The notes beneath the pieces were generated by a model, which made no database searches, was not told the DNA's origin, and saw only the letters and a program-made list of their open reading frames with translations. This document shows, in pieces, positions 27,751-35,936 of a DNA stretch of 64,000 nucleotides. The position numbers and the translations under genes are program-made. The stretch covers positions 1 through 64,000 of the forward strand of contig NZ_QWKG01000001.1 in the NCBI RefSeq assembly GCF_009911595.1, given 5' to 3'. Source of the stretch: Colidextribacter sp. OB.20 (GTDB lineage Bacteria; Bacillota; Clostridia; Oscillospirales; Oscillospiraceae). Each line of letters opens with the position of its first letter. The stretch's first letter is position 1.

Positions 27751-29030
27751 CAACGCTGATATTCAAATTCCAGGTCGTACATGGACACAATATCCCCGTC
27801 CTTGATGCCCATCGCCTCCAGCTTGTCGAACAGGCCGGACTGGCGCAGCTTCTGGTCGAACCAGTTCCGGCTCTCGTAGTCGCCGAAGTTGACGTTGGCG
27901 ATGAGCCTCTGGAGCCAGGGGGCGTCCACCACCCAGGTGCCGTCGAACTCCTGGATATCCACCTCCCCGGCGGTGTCCACCTCCGGGGGGCGCTCCACAT
28001 AGGTGGGCTCGTACACCGCCACGGGGGGCAGCTCCTGGAGCAGCTGGGCGGTACGCAGCACCAGCTCCCGGGTGCCCTGGTGGGCGGCGGCGGAGATGGT
28101 GACCAGCTCCAGCCCCAGGCCCTCCACGTGGGCCCGGAGCCGGTCCAGCAGGGCGGGGTTGGTCATAATGTCCGCCTTGTTGGCAGCCACGACCATCCTC
28201 CGCCCGGCCAGCTCGGGGGAGTACTGGCGCAGCTCCTCGTTGATGGCCTCAAAATCGGCCACCGGGTCCCTCCCCTCGGAGCCGGATACGTCCACCACAT
28301 GGATGAGCAGCCGGCAGCGGTCGATGTGCCGCAGAAAGTCGTGGCCTAAGCCGGCCCCCTCAGCCGCCCCCTCAATGATGCCGGGGATGTCGGCCATGAC
28401 AAAGGACACCCCCTCCTCCACATAGACCACCCCCAGATTGGGGAAGAGGGTGGTGAAGTGGTAGTTGGCAATTTTGGGCTGGGCCCGGCTGACTACGGAG
28501 AGGAGGGTGGACTTGCCCACGTTAGGGAAGCCCACCAGCCCCACGTCGGCCAGCAGCTTCAGCTCCAGCACCACGTCCCGGCTCTGGCCGGGCAGGCCGG
28601 CCTTGGCGAACCGGGGCACCTGCCGGGTGGGGGTGGCGAAGTGCTGGTTGCCCCAGCCCCCGCGGCCCCCGCGGCACAGGACAAAGCGGTCGGTCTGAGA
28701 CATGTCCTGAATGATCTCCTGGGTCTCGGCGTCCCGGATAATGGTCCCCCGGGGCACCCGGATGACCAGGTCCTCCCCGTCCCTGCCGGTGCACCGCTTG
28801 CCCGCGCCGTCGGCCCCGCTGCCGGCGGTGTATTTCCGCTTATAGCGGAAGTCCATCAGGGTGGACATGTGGTCGTTGACCTCCACCACAATATTGCCGC
28901 CCCGGCCGCCGTCGCCCCCGTCGGGGCCGCCGTTGGCCACATATTTCTCCCGGTGGAAGGACACCACGCCGTTGCCCCCGTTGCCGGAGCGGACAGTGAT
29001 CTTCGCCGTATCTACAAAGGGTGCTGCCAT
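27750..29030 (-). CDS. obg: GTPase Obg
   Basis: The 426-residue protein has the glycine-rich Obg fold (about 1-158, GGNGGNGVVSFHREK), the G domain with GFPNVGKST (167-175), DIPGIIEGA and NKAD, and a C-terminal OCT-type domain (about 345-426). It binds the 50S subunit and links ribosome assembly to stress and, in spore formers, to sporulation. ATG 29030 has AGGAGG eight bases upstream. It lies downstream of rplU-prp-rpmA and two YciI genes on the same strand, close to the usual L21-L27-Obg order. Confidence 0.95.
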   Translation of the reverse strand: MAAPFVDTAKITVRSGNGGNGVVSFHREKYVANGGPDGGDGGRGGNIVVEVNDHMSTLMDFRYKRKYTAGSGADGAGKRCTGRDGEDLVIRVPRGTIIRDAETQEIIQDMSQTDRFVLCRGGRGGWGNQHFATPTRQVPRFAKAGLPGQSRDVVLELKLLADVGLVGFPNVGKSTLLSVVSRAQPKIANYHFTTLFPNLGVVYVEEGVSFVMADIPGIIEGAAEGAGLGHDFLRHIDRCRLLIHVVDVSGSEGRDPVADFEAINEELRQYSPELAGRRMVVAANKADIMTNPALLDRLRAHVEGLGLELVTISAAAHQGTRELVLRTAQLLQELPPVAVYEPTYVERPPEVDTAGEVDIQEFDGTWVVDAPWLQRLIANVNFGDYESRNWFDQKLRQSGLFDKLEAMGIKDGDIVSMYDLEFEYQR

Positions 29031-29083
29031 CTCGGGCACCTCCTTCTACTCAAAAGCTGTCTTTTCCATTCCCGGACTGTCTA

Positions 29084-29395
29084 TCAGCCTGCGTTCTTTG
29101 ATAAAAGCATCACATTCCACTGATACACGTCGCACCGGTAATAGCCTCTCTGTATAATCGGGTCGTCATTGGCGATTTTCTGTGCCTCGGCCAGGTTCTT
29201 CGCCTCAAAAAGCACCATCGCTCCATCCATGGTCCCCAACTCCATATTGCCAAACACACCCGCCGCAAGGTAACGCTCCGCCGCAATTTTTTGCAGATAC
29301 TCCATGGAGTCCATGGCATCCTGCTCTGTCTCCTGTCTGTCTCCGATTTTGTAATCAATCCTGGCGTAAAGCACGCTGCCCTCTTTTAAATTCAT
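29084..29395 (-). CDS. YciI-like dimeric alpha-beta barrel protein (copy 2)
   Basis: The 103-residue protein has the YciI/ferredoxin-like pattern: an N-terminal strand, a helix (EYLQKIAAERYLAAG), and AMVLFEAKNLAEAQKIANDDPIIQRGYY, the typical second helix with D-P. Members may be small enzymes acting on ring compounds, or binding proteins; the role here is unknown. It follows a second YciI gene by 14 bases, and the pair separates rpmA from obg. Confidence 0.7.
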   Translation of the reverse strand: MNLKEGSVLYARIDYKIGDRQETEQDAMDSMEYLQKIAAERYLAAGVFGNMELGTMDGAMVLFEAKNLAEAQKIANDDPIIQRGYYRCDVYQWNVMLLSKNAG

Positions 29396-29409
29396 AGCCG
29401 TCCCCTTTC

Positions 29410-29709
29410 TTATAGCAGATAGTTATTTTCCTGATTCGCGGGCTGGAGGGCCTTCAGCTTGTAGGTGGCAAAGCCCTCTGCCACCAGAGGCTCCCGTTTG
29501 CACAGCTCCTCCGCCGCCTCCAGGCTCTCCGCCTTGAGGATATACATGCCCGCCACGCCGGGGTAGCCCTTGAACACCCCGGCCAGCTCAATGTGTCCGG
29601 CCTCGTCCAGGGCCCTCAGGTTGGCCACGTGCCGCTCCACTGCGGCTTTGGTCAGCTTGTTGTAGGATTTGGTTTTTTCGATGAACATCACATACAGCCA
29701 TTGTTCCAC
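29410..29709 (-). CDS. YciI-like protein (copy 1)
   Basis: The 99-residue protein has HVANLRALDEAGHIELAGVF, then AESLEAAEELCKREPLVAEGF, the conserved HxxxL and D/E-P features of YCII domains. It resembles its neighbour at 29084 in plan but little in sequence, suggesting an old duplication. No substrate is known. The start has GGAGGA upstream. Confidence 0.75.
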   Translation of the reverse strand: MEQWLYVMFIEKTKSYNKLTKAAVERHVANLRALDEAGHIELAGVFKGYPGVAGMYILKAESLEAAEELCKREPLVAEGFATYKLKALQPANQENNYLL

Positions 29710-29789
29710 AGGTACATCCTCCTTTAAACATATACAGTGTTTACGAAAAAAGCCGCAAACGGTACACGTTTGCGGCTTCTTAGCGAAAC

Positions 29790-30080
29790 TTACTCCGCGG
29801 CGGCCTCTTCCACGATGGAGACCTGCTTGCGGTCCTTGCCCAGGCGCTCGAACTTCACGCGGCCGGTCTTCATGGCGAACAGGGTGTCGTCGCTGCCCTT
29901 GCCCACGTTGACGCCGGGATGAATGTGAGTGCCCCGCTGGCGGACCAGGATGTTGCCGGCCAGCACGAACTGACCGTCGCCCCGCTTCACGCCCAGCCGC
30001 TTGGCCTTGGAATCACGGCCGTTGCGGGTGGAGCCCACGCCCTTTTTATGGGCGAAAAACTGTAAACCGATATTCAGCAT
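29790..30080 (-). CDS. rpmA: Large ribosomal subunit protein bL27 with cleavable N-terminal extension
   Basis: The 96-residue protein carries the Firmicute leader MLNIGLQFF before AHKKG. The Prp protease encoded next door cuts between Phe9 and Ala10 so that the new N terminus can reach the peptidyl-transferase centre. The rest is a standard bL27 ([19 protein letters not shown]). It is the third gene of the rplU-prp-rpmA operon, three bases after prp. Confidence 0.96.
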   Translation of the reverse strand: MLNIGLQFFAHKKGVGSTRNGRDSKAKRLGVKRGDGQFVLAGNILVRQRGTHIHPGVNVGKGSDDTLFAMKTGRVKFERLGKDRKQVSIVEEAAAE

Positions 30081-30083
30081 CTC

Positions 30084-30413
30084 TTACACCTCCAAGACGG
30101 TAATATTTTCAGGGTACTCCTCCGCCAGCTGGACACAATGGACCAGCAGGGCCGCCAGAAGAGTCTGGCAGACGCTCTCGCTGTCCGCATCCAGGGCTTT
30201 GGGGAGCTTGAGGGAGACAGACGCATCCTTCTCCCGCACCTTCACCGGGGCCTCCAGCCCCAGCACGTCGTTGACGGCGCACTCGGTGAGCCGGACGGCG
30301 CTGGTGAGGGCGGCGCAGACGATGTCCTCCCCCTGGGGGGCATAGCCGCTGTGGCCCTGCATGTCAAAGCCGGTGAGGCGGCTGCCCTCACTATGAAATG
30401 TGACGGTGGTCAT
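30084..30413 (-). CDS. prp: Ribosomal-processing cysteine protease Prp
   Basis: The 109-residue protein has the catalytic pair His21 (GHSGYA) and Cys33 (DIVCAA), as in Staphylococcus Prp. It removes the nine-residue leader of bL27, which is needed for ribosome assembly. Its ATG overlaps the rplU stop (TGATG), so translation is coupled. The bL27 gene follows and carries the matching cut site. Confidence 0.93.
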   Translation of the reverse strand: MTTVTFHSEGSRLTGFDMQGHSGYAPQGEDIVCAALTSAVRLTECAVNDVLGLEAPVKVREKDASVSLKLPKALDADSESVCQTLLAALLVHCVQLAEEYPENITVLEV

Positions 30414-30724
30414 CAGGCCTTGATGGCGCCGATCTGCACCTTGGTGTAGGGCTGACGGTGGCCCTGGCGCTTGCGGTAGCCCTTCTTCGGGTTATACTTG
30501 AAGATACGAATCTTCTTGCCCTTGCCGTTCTTGACCACGGTGGCGTCCACGCTGGCGCCAGCCACGGTGGGAGCGCCAAAGGTGGCCTTGTCCCCATCCA
30601 GCACAGCCAGAACCTGGTCGAAGGTGATGGCCTGGCCGGCCTCGGCCTCCAGCTTCTCGATGAAGAGGGTGTCGCCCTCCGCCACCTTATACTGCTTGCC
30701 GCCGGTCACGATGATTGCCTGCAT
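30413..30724 (-). CDS. rplU: Large ribosomal subunit protein bL21
   Basis: The 103-residue protein begins [14 protein letters not shown] and ends in the basic [12 protein letters not shown] segment typical of bL21. The ATG at 30724 has AAAGGAG upstream and is favoured over a TTG three codons earlier. It is the first gene of the operon, with a promoter and a likely autoregulatory leader. Confidence 0.96.
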   Translation of the reverse strand: MQAIIVTGGKQYKVAEGDTLFIEKLEAEAGQAITFDQVLAVLDGDKATFGAPTVAGASVDATVVKNGKGKKIRIFKYNPKKGYRKRQGHRQPYTKVQIGAIKA

Positions 30725-30800
30725 AGTATTCAACTCCTTTATTACGGGCTCGCTCTCCCAGGCGGGGTCGCCCCTCTTTCAGGCCTGTTCAATGCGGCCT
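30725..30800 (-). promoter_or_regulatory. Candidate bL21 leader RNA
   Basis: The untranslated leader holds GGCC(N10)GGCC, GGGGCGACCCC and a conserved-looking GAGCGAGCCCG just before the ribosome site. Position and sequence fit the Firmicute L21 leader through which the protein represses its own operon. I could not align it to the family model. Confidence 0.55.
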
Positions 30801-30804
30801 TAAT

Positions 30805-30833
30805 AGTTTATCAGCGGCACGAGCCCTTGTCAA
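30805..30833 (-). promoter_or_regulatory. Promoter of rplU-prp-rpmA
   Basis: On the minus strand TTGACA (30833-30828) and TAAACT (30810-30805) are 17 bases apart, just before the leader. Confidence 0.7.
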
Positions 30834-30863
30834 GGGGTTTTAACAGGTTTTTCGAGATTTTTC

Positions 30864-30943
30864 TGTAGGGGCGGATATTATCCGCCCCTCTCTTCCGCAG
30901 CTCGGCACTCCCGTAGAGCGGGCGGCTCACAGCCGCCCCTACA
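30864..30943. repeat. GTAGGG palindromic repeat (family 1), double copy
   Basis: The outer arms TGTAGGGGCGG and CCGCCCCTACA enclose two inner hairpins (GGGGCGGatattatCCGCCCC and GGGCGGCtcacaGCCGCCC). The right flank GATAAAATGCGC and GGACACTCCCG recurs after the cluster at 59508-59698, so the mobile unit may be larger than the palindrome. Confidence 0.7.
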
Positions 30944-31056
30944 GACAGGGAAAACAGCCGGGATAAAATGCGCAGATGGACACTCCCGTCGTCCCACCTA
31001 CTTGCACCCATGTTCCTTCTATGTTAAAATAAATCAGGTAATAAGGAGGCGGTTTT

Positions 31057-31425
31057 ATGAAGTTCAAGCCAGAAATTCCCGACGCCGTTCTGCTGGCCGA
31101 AGCGCTGGAGCAGGACTTCGCTCAGGCTCAGAATATGGGCAAGGTGCAGTTGGGGGAGGAATGCCTCTTCCTGAAAAAATTCTCCGGGGCCGCCTATCTC
31201 CCCTACAGCCGGATTACCCGGGCCTGGCTGCGGCAGGAAGAGGTTAAGGCCCGGCTGTGCTGCGGCACCGCCAATTTTGACCAGTTCTACCTGGTGATGG
31301 CCTGCGCCGACGGCCAGGAGCGCCGGGGACAGGTGGAGGACAAGGCGTCGGGCCAGCGGTGTCTGGACCACATCGCCGTCCGGAACCCGGAGGTCAAAAT
31401 CGGTTATGTAAAGCCGGCTGAATAG
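31057..31425 (+). CDS. Conserved small protein of unknown function
   Basis: The 122-residue soluble protein has mixed helix and strand and no known motif; Cys36 and a Cys-Cys pair near residue 69 are present. It starts MKFKPEIPDAVLLAEALEQ with AAGGAGG upstream. It stands alone between the ribosomal operon and the convergent transporter gene. I do not recognise the family. Confidence 0.6.
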   Translation: MKFKPEIPDAVLLAEALEQDFAQAQNMGKVQLGEECLFLKKFSGAAYLPYSRITRAWLRQEEVKARLCCGTANFDQFYLVMACADGQERRGQVEDKASGQRCLDHIAVRNPEVKIGYVKPAE

Positions 31426-31430
31426 ACGAG

Positions 31431-31461
31431 GAGGCCGCCCCGGCAGGGCGGCCTCCCTCTG
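31431..31461. terminator. Terminator between convergent genes
   Basis: GAGGCCGCCC (31431-31440) pairs with GGGCGGCCTC (31446-31455), then CCTCTGGTTTT on the plus strand. It sits between the small gene and the NhaC-type gene. Confidence 0.7.
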
Positions 31462-31474
31462 GTTTTAAACGGAC

Positions 31475-33208
31475 TCAGGCTACGGTGCGCTTGTGGCTCT
31501 TGGCGAAGAAGAGGAAGCCGAGCATCAGCACCACACCGATGGGCAGGGAGATGATGCCGGGAGCGCCAGCGGTCACCAGGATGCCAGCGATCAGGTAGGT
31601 AACGCCGGCAATGGCCGCGCAGGAGATGGCGTAAGGCAGCTGAGTGGATACATGGTTGACATGGTCGCACTGAGCGCCGGCGGAGGCCATGATGGTGGTG
31701 TCGGAGATGGGGGAACAGTGGTCACCGCAGACGGCGCCGGCCATGCAGGCGGAGATGCAGATGATGGCCATGGGATTGCTCATCTCAAACACGTTCTGGA
31801 CAATGGGGATGAGGATGCCGAAGGTGCCCCAGCTGGTGCCGGTGGCGAAGGCCAGGAAGCAGCCCACGACAAAGACGATGACAGGCAGGAACATCTGGAT
31901 GCCGGAGACGGAGCGGACGAAGTCCCGGACGAAATATTTGGCGCCCAGGGAGTCGGTCATGCCCTTCAGGGACCAGGCGAAGGTGAGGATGAGGATGGCG
32001 GGCACCATGGCCTTGAAGCCCTCGGGGATGCAGCCCATCATCTCCTTGAAGGTCATGGACTTGCGGACAAAGTAGTAGATAAAGGCGAAGAGCAGGCCGA
32101 AGGCGGAGCCCAGCATCAGGCCCACAGAGGCGTCGGAGTTGGAGAAGGCGTCCACAAAGCTCTCTCCGGAGAAGAAGCCGCCGGAGTAAATCATACCGAT
32201 GACACAGGCCGCCACCAGCACGATGATGGGCAGCACCAGGTCCAGCACGGAGCCCTTGGACTCGTCAATCTCATCGTCCAGCATGGCGTAGGGGTTGGAG
32301 CCGGAGAAGAGGTCACCCTTATCCAGGGCGTTCAGCTCGTGCTTGGACATGGGGCCGAACTCCACCCCCAGCAGCACCATGCCGATCATCATGATGATGG
32401 TAAGCAGGGCATAGAAGTTATAGGGGATGGCCCGGATGAAGAGGGTCAGACCCTGGCCGTCCTCGGCGAAGCCGGCCACGGCGGCCGCCCAGGAGGAGAT
32501 GGGGGCAATGATGCAGATGGGGGCGGCGGTGGCGTCGATGAGGTAGGCCAGCTTGGCCCGGGACACATTCTGCTTGTCGGTGATGGGCCGCATGACCGAG
32601 CCCACAGTGAGGCAGTTGAAGTAGTCGTCGATGAAAATAAGCACGCCCAGCAGGATGGTGGCCAGCTGAGCTCCCACCCGGGACTTGATGTTCTTCTTCG
32701 CCCAGCGGCCGAAGGCGGCGGAGCCGCCCGCCTTGTTCATCAGGCAGACCATCACGCCCAGGATGACCAGGAATACCAGGATGCCAACATTATAGCCGTC
32801 GGACAGAGAGGCCACAATGCCGTCGTTGAAGGCGTGGAGCACCGTGCCCTCAAAGGTGAAGTTGGAGTAGAGCAGACCGCCCACCAGGATGCCGATGAAC
32901 AGGGAGGAGTAGACCTCCTTGGTAATCAGTGCCAGGGCGATGGCAATTACAGGGGGCAGCAGGGACATGGGGGTGTTGTAGAAATTGCTGGAGGACTGGA
33001 CGTAGCCGGCGCCCCCACAGGCTTCGCAGGTGACAGCCTCCAAATCCTCGGACAGGACGACGCCCGCCGCTCCGCAGTCGGAGCACTCGATCATCCTGGT
33101 GCCCGTCTCCTCAGTGGGGTCGCCGGCGGCGAAGGCGGTACAGACCATGGCCAGGAGCATCATCGTCAGGACGACAAGCCGCAGGCCGCGGGATCTTCTG
33201 GTTCTCAT
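31475..33208 (-). CDS. NhaC-family transporter, probable lysine importer, with an N-terminal zinc-ribbon-like insert
   Basis: The 577-residue protein has a signal-like helix (about 10-28), a four-cysteine motif (Cys42, Cys45, Cys61, Cys64; CSDC...CEACGGAG), and then ten or more membrane helices of the NhaC/ion-transporter superfamily (for example IDDYFNCLTVGSVMRPITD, FATGTSWGTF, GDHCSPISDTT). A lysine riboswitch and its terminator lie upstream, so the cargo is more likely lysine than sodium and protons alone; NhaC-type genes behind lysine riboswitches were predicted to be lysine carriers. The ATG at 33208 has GAGGAGG eight bases upstream. Confidence 0.8.
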   Translation of the reverse strand: MRTRRSRGLRLVVLTMMLLAMVCTAFAAGDPTEETGTRMIECSDCGAAGVVLSEDLEAVTCEACGGAGYVQSSSNFYNTPMSLLPPVIAIALALITKEVYSSLFIGILVGGLLYSNFTFEGTVLHAFNDGIVASLSDGYNVGILVFLVILGVMVCLMNKAGGSAAFGRWAKKNIKSRVGAQLATILLGVLIFIDDYFNCLTVGSVMRPITDKQNVSRAKLAYLIDATAAPICIIAPISSWAAAVAGFAEDGQGLTLFIRAIPYNFYALLTIIMMIGMVLLGVEFGPMSKHELNALDKGDLFSGSNPYAMLDDEIDESKGSVLDLVLPIIVLVAACVIGMIYSGGFFSGESFVDAFSNSDASVGLMLGSAFGLLFAFIYYFVRKSMTFKEMMGCIPEGFKAMVPAILILTFAWSLKGMTDSLGAKYFVRDFVRSVSGIQMFLPVIVFVVGCFLAFATGTSWGTFGILIPIVQNVFEMSNPMAIICISACMAGAVCGDHCSPISDTTIMASAGAQCDHVNHVSTQLPYAISCAAIAGVTYLIAGILVTAGAPGIISLPIGVVLMLGFLFFAKSHKRTVA

Positions 33209-33256
33209 AAGTATTTCCTCCTCATTTGTTTGGAGCCCCACACAAGGCCCCTTTTG

Positions 33257-33295
33257 CGCAAAACAAAAACCATGGCGCGCAAAGCGCTCCATGGT
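33257..33295 (-). terminator. Riboswitch-controlled terminator before the NhaC-type gene
   Basis: ACCATGGAGCGC pairs with GCGCGCCATGGT (one mismatch each side), closing a TTT loop, then TTTTGTTTT on the minus strand. It lies between the lysine aptamer and the start codon. Confidence 0.85.
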
Positions 33296-33329
33296 AAAAC
33301 CGGACGCCCCCGGCAGGTCCGGGGACCTC

Positions 33330-33490
33330 TGGATAGCGCTCCACTCCTCGTGACAGTCCGCAGGATGTTCTCCCCCGGCCCAGGACGGGCGGTCCAGGCA
33401 GGCCGCTCCTCCTTCGGCGGCGCACCCTCTCCCCCGGGACGGCTGCCTGGCCTTGTCCCGCGGTACGCATGAGCGCCGCGCCTCTATCCA
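33330..33490 (-). promoter_or_regulatory. Lysine riboswitch
   Basis: The 161-base aptamer is closed by TGGATAG (33490-33484) and CTATCCA (33336-33330). It shows lysine-element marks: AGAGGCGCGG at the 5' side, GCGCCGCCGAAGGAG in the middle and ACTGTCACGAGGAGTGGAGCG near the 3' side. Bound lysine should favour the terminator at 33257-33295 and shut the transporter off. Confidence 0.85.
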
Positions 33491-33507
33491 ACTATGAAAT
33501 TGCAATT

Positions 33508-33536
33508 ATCCTATCACGAACTTGCATGGATGTCAA
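33508..33536 (-). promoter_or_regulatory. Promoter of the lysine riboswitch transcript
   Basis: On the minus strand TTGACA (33536-33531) and TAGGAT (33513-33508) are 17 bases apart, about 18 bases before the aptamer's first stem. Confidence 0.75.
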
Positions 33537-33617
33537 TGGTAATTTGGGGGAAACTCTTGTTTTTTCTGGGGTATTATGGTAAATTATAGACAAATCTGCA
33601 AAAAGGAGTGAAGCCAC

Positions 33618-34403
33618 ATGGCCTATGTTGACCCCTTCCTGGCCCACGGCATCGACATCTCTCCGGAGGACCAGGAAATTTTAAACCGCTGGCAGGAGAC
33701 CCAGCCCGCCCCCGAAGGCTGTACCATCCCCTGTCTCATGTCCTTCGAGGACTTTATGAAGTACGACGGCTTTATTTCGGACTTCCTTCGAGGCTTTCCC
33801 GGCGGGGAATCGGTCCTCTTCTGGGATACGGACGACATCTCCGCCGTGGTGGGCTACTACTACACCGGCCCGCTGAAGGGGACGGTCTACATGCTCCACG
33901 GCCCCACTGATATTTCCCCCAAATTCTTTTCCCTGGCCCGGTTCGCAGACTACTACCGCCGGGTCATCCGGGATTACACCGAAGACGGCGATCCCAACTA
34001 TGAGACAAAATTCTGGGACGACATCGACTTCAATGATAACCAGCCCATGACCGAGGAGGAGACCGAGCGCTTCCACCTGGCCGCCCAGGAGCTGATCAGG
34101 CTCTGGAAGGCGGAGGACCTGCGAGAAGATTGGTATATCAATATGGGCTTCTGCGTCTGTGCAGTCATGCCCGACTGCTATGCGGAAGAGCTGATCCCAT
34201 TTATCTCCCCCAAGGAAGACGAGTACGTTCTGGAAGTGCTGTGCCACAAGCTGGTGAAGGCCAAATGCACCAAGGCCGTCCCGGCCCTGGGAAAGCTGGC
34301 TCAGGCGGAGAAAAACGGCCTGCGCATCGGCGGCTGGAGCGACAGCTGGACCGCTCGCCGGACGCACGGATATCTGCTCCAGCTTGCTCTGGAGAAAAAG
34401 TGA
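33618..34403 (+). CDS. Cytoplasmic protein of unknown function
   Basis: The 261-residue acidic soluble protein has no signal or membrane helix. The segment SVLFWDTDDISAVVGYYYTGPLKGTVY loosely recalls SMI1/KNR4 (SUKH) proteins, but the match is too weak to name it. The C-terminal third is helical with HEAT-like spacing. The start has AAGGAG upstream. It is monocistronic with its own terminator and divergent from the lysine riboswitch. Confidence 0.6.
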   Translation: MAYVDPFLAHGIDISPEDQEILNRWQETQPAPEGCTIPCLMSFEDFMKYDGFISDFLRGFPGGESVLFWDTDDISAVVGYYYTGPLKGTVYMLHGPTDISPKFFSLARFADYYRRVIRDYTEDGDPNYETKFWDDIDFNDNQPMTEEETERFHLAAQELIRLWKAEDLREDWYINMGFCVCAVMPDCYAEELIPFISPKEDEYVLEVLCHKLVKAKCTKAVPALGKLAQAEKNGLRIGGWSDSWTARRTHGYLLQLALEKK

Positions 34404-34429
34404 ACAGGGCCCTTTGGGCCCTGTTTTTA
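34404..34429 (+). terminator. Terminator of the 33618 gene
   Basis: ACAGGGCCC and GGGCCCTGT close a TTT loop, then TTTTTA. It also lies at the end of the convergent thioesterase gene. Confidence 0.85.
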
Positions 34430-34834
34430 TGCCTCTCCTGGCCGGGTCATAAAGAAGGTAAAGGTGCCGGTAGCCACCATTTTGCCCTCTGTATCGGTCA
34501 CGGACACCTGGATGACGGACAGCTTCCGGCCCAGCTTTTTGGGGGTAGCCTCGCAGAACAGATCCCCCTGGCCGGAGCGCAGATACTCGATGGAGCAGGA
34601 GGAGGTGACGCAGTCTCCCCCGGTGGAGCAGGCACAGCAGCCGGCGATGGTGTCCGCCAGGGTGGCGATGGCCCCGCCGTGGATGCGCCCCTCGGAGTTG
34701 TAGGAACTGGGCCGGGCATGGAGCACCCCCCGGGTCAGGCCGGGCTCCACATGGGTCAGCTCGATGCCGTTTTCATAATTGAACATGTGCTCCGCGTTAA
34801 TAAAGGCGAACAGGCGGTTTGTATTTTCGTTCAT
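34427..34834 (-). CDS. PaaI-type hotdog thioesterase
   Basis: The 135-residue protein has the PaaI signature GRIHGGAIATLADTIAG and the following strands of the hotdog fold (SIEYLRSGQGDLFCEATPKKLGR). It should hydrolyse acyl- or aryl-CoA thioesters as a tetramer. The ATG at 34834 has GGAGGAG upstream; the earlier TTG overlaps that site. The substrate is unknown and no pathway genes adjoin it. Confidence 0.85.
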   Translation of the reverse strand: MNENTNRLFAFINAEHMFNYENGIELTHVEPGLTRGVLHARPSSYNSEGRIHGGAIATLADTIAGCCACSTGGDCVTSSCSIEYLRSGQGDLFCEATPKKLGRKLSVIQVSVTDTEGKMVATGTFTFFMTRPGEA

Positions 34835-34983
34835 AGGCTTCTCCTCCAAAGCGCTGTGTTGTCAGGCTATTGTACCACGATTTTCCCGCTCTTGCAACCC
34901 GCGGCGGGCCAAATCCCCGCCAGGGACATAGAATGGGATAGCCCCGCGCTACATGACTATCAGCAAGCAAAGGAGTTTTAACC

Positions 34984-35802
34984 ATGGAATTAAAAGTTGA
35001 TATGCCCTCCCTGGCCGGGCAGGACATAGACCCGGAGACCTTCCAGCGGGTCTGGAATCGGGTCATGCCCGGCCAGTCCGCCCCCGCCGCCATCCCGGAC
35101 ACCGCCGTCCTGGCGGAGCCCACCCTGCCCCCGGTGCCCGACTGTCTGGCGGAGCCCATCACCCCGCCGGTGCCCGAGTGCCCCGCAGAGCCCGCCGCCC
35201 CACCTGTGCCCGAGTGTCCTGCGGAGCCCACCATCCCGCCGGTGCCTGAGTGTCCTGCCGAGCCCGCCGTGCCGCCTGTGCCCGAGTGCCCCACCCGGCC
35301 ACAGTGCTCCTGCTCCTGCAGGCCGGTCCGTCCCAACCGCCCCAGGGAGCTGGAGGTCGACCCCGCCCCTTCCGAGGAGCCCATCCTGTGCCTGGGGGAA
35401 GCCTCTCAGGAGGACAGCGGCCAGCTGGAGGAGCTGATGACCCTGGCCCGGACGGGGGCCGTCACCAGCCAGGCCCTCAGCCGCAGGGCCGGCGGCTCCC
35501 GTGCCAAGACCCTGGCCGCCCTGACCAGAGACCACCGCTCCGCCTTCCGCCGGCTGTCCGCCGCCTACTTCCTCATCACCGGGAAGCGCTTCTCCCCCCA
35601 GTGTTCCGCCGTCACTCTGCCCGCCTCCCTGCCTCTGGCCCTGCGGCAGCAGTTCGTCTGGGAACAGCAGTGGGAACAGCGCAGCCGCCAGGCCGCTCAG
35701 GCCACCGCCGATCCCTGCCTGAAGGAGCTGTATCTGGAGCTGGCCCAGGAGGGCGCTCTGCACGCCGGCTGTATCCGGTCCATGCTGGAACAGATGGCTT
35801 GA
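34984..35802 (+). CDS. Pro/Cys tandem-repeat protein with C-terminal ferritin-like helical domain
   Basis: In the 272-residue protein, residues 44-103 are five 12-residue units of the form AEPxxPPVPECP, each with one cysteine. A Cys-rich turn follows (QCSCSCRP, Cys108, Cys110, Cys112). From about 142 on there are four or more helices (LEELMTLART, HRSAFRRLSAAYFLITGK, FVWEQQWEQRSRQAAQA, ELAQEGALHAGCIRSML) spaced as in ferritin-like bundles. No signal peptide is present. The function is unknown; metal binding, redox, or a spore/coat role are possible. The helical domain resembles uncharacterised clostridial ferritin-like proteins. Confidence 0.6.
   Translation: MELKVDMPSLAGQDIDPETFQRVWNRVMPGQSAPAAIPDTAVLAEPTLPPVPDCLAEPITPPVPECPAEPAAPPVPECPAEPTIPPVPECPAEPAVPPVPECPTRPQCSCSCRPVRPNRPRELEVDPAPSEEPILCLGEASQEDSGQLEELMTLARTGAVTSQALSRRAGGSRAKTLAALTRDHRSAFRRLSAAYFLITGKRFSPQCSAVTLPASLPLALRQQFVWEQQWEQRSRQAAQATADPCLKELYLELAQEGALHAGCIRSMLEQMA
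35113..35292 (+). repeat. 36-base coding tandem repeat, five units
   Basis: Five in-frame 36-base units encode AEPxxPPVPECP. Units 2-5 are very similar at the DNA level, the first diverges (PDCL), so copy number may vary between strains. Confidence 0.8.
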
Positions 35803-35841
35803 CTTAACCCTCACTTTTGGGGTAAACTGTGAATGATTTCT

Positions 35842-35916
35842 TGTAGGGGGCGGCCTCTGCGCCGCCCCATTTTTTGCCATTCCACCCGCGGGGCGGCACA
35901 GAGGCCGCCTCCTGCA
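35842..35916. repeat. GTAGGG palindromic repeat (family 1), cruciform copy
   Basis: The left arm TGTAGGGGGCGGCCTCTG and right arm CAGAGGCCGCCTCCTGCA enclose the inner arms GCCGCCCC and GGGGCGGC around an AT-rich loop. It lies 39 bases after the repeat-protein gene and 20 bases before the hydrolase start. Confidence 0.75.
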
Positions 35917-35936
35917 CGAGAAAACGAGGTGTCTCT

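Noticed and set aside
31475-33505. A longer NhaC-type protein starting at 33505
   Set aside because: The extra N terminus would be encoded by the lysine riboswitch and its terminator; the ATG at 33208 has an ideal ribosome site.
35113-35292. The 36-base repeats as a CRISPR array
   Set aside because: The units abut without spacers, stay in frame and encode a regular peptide repeat.
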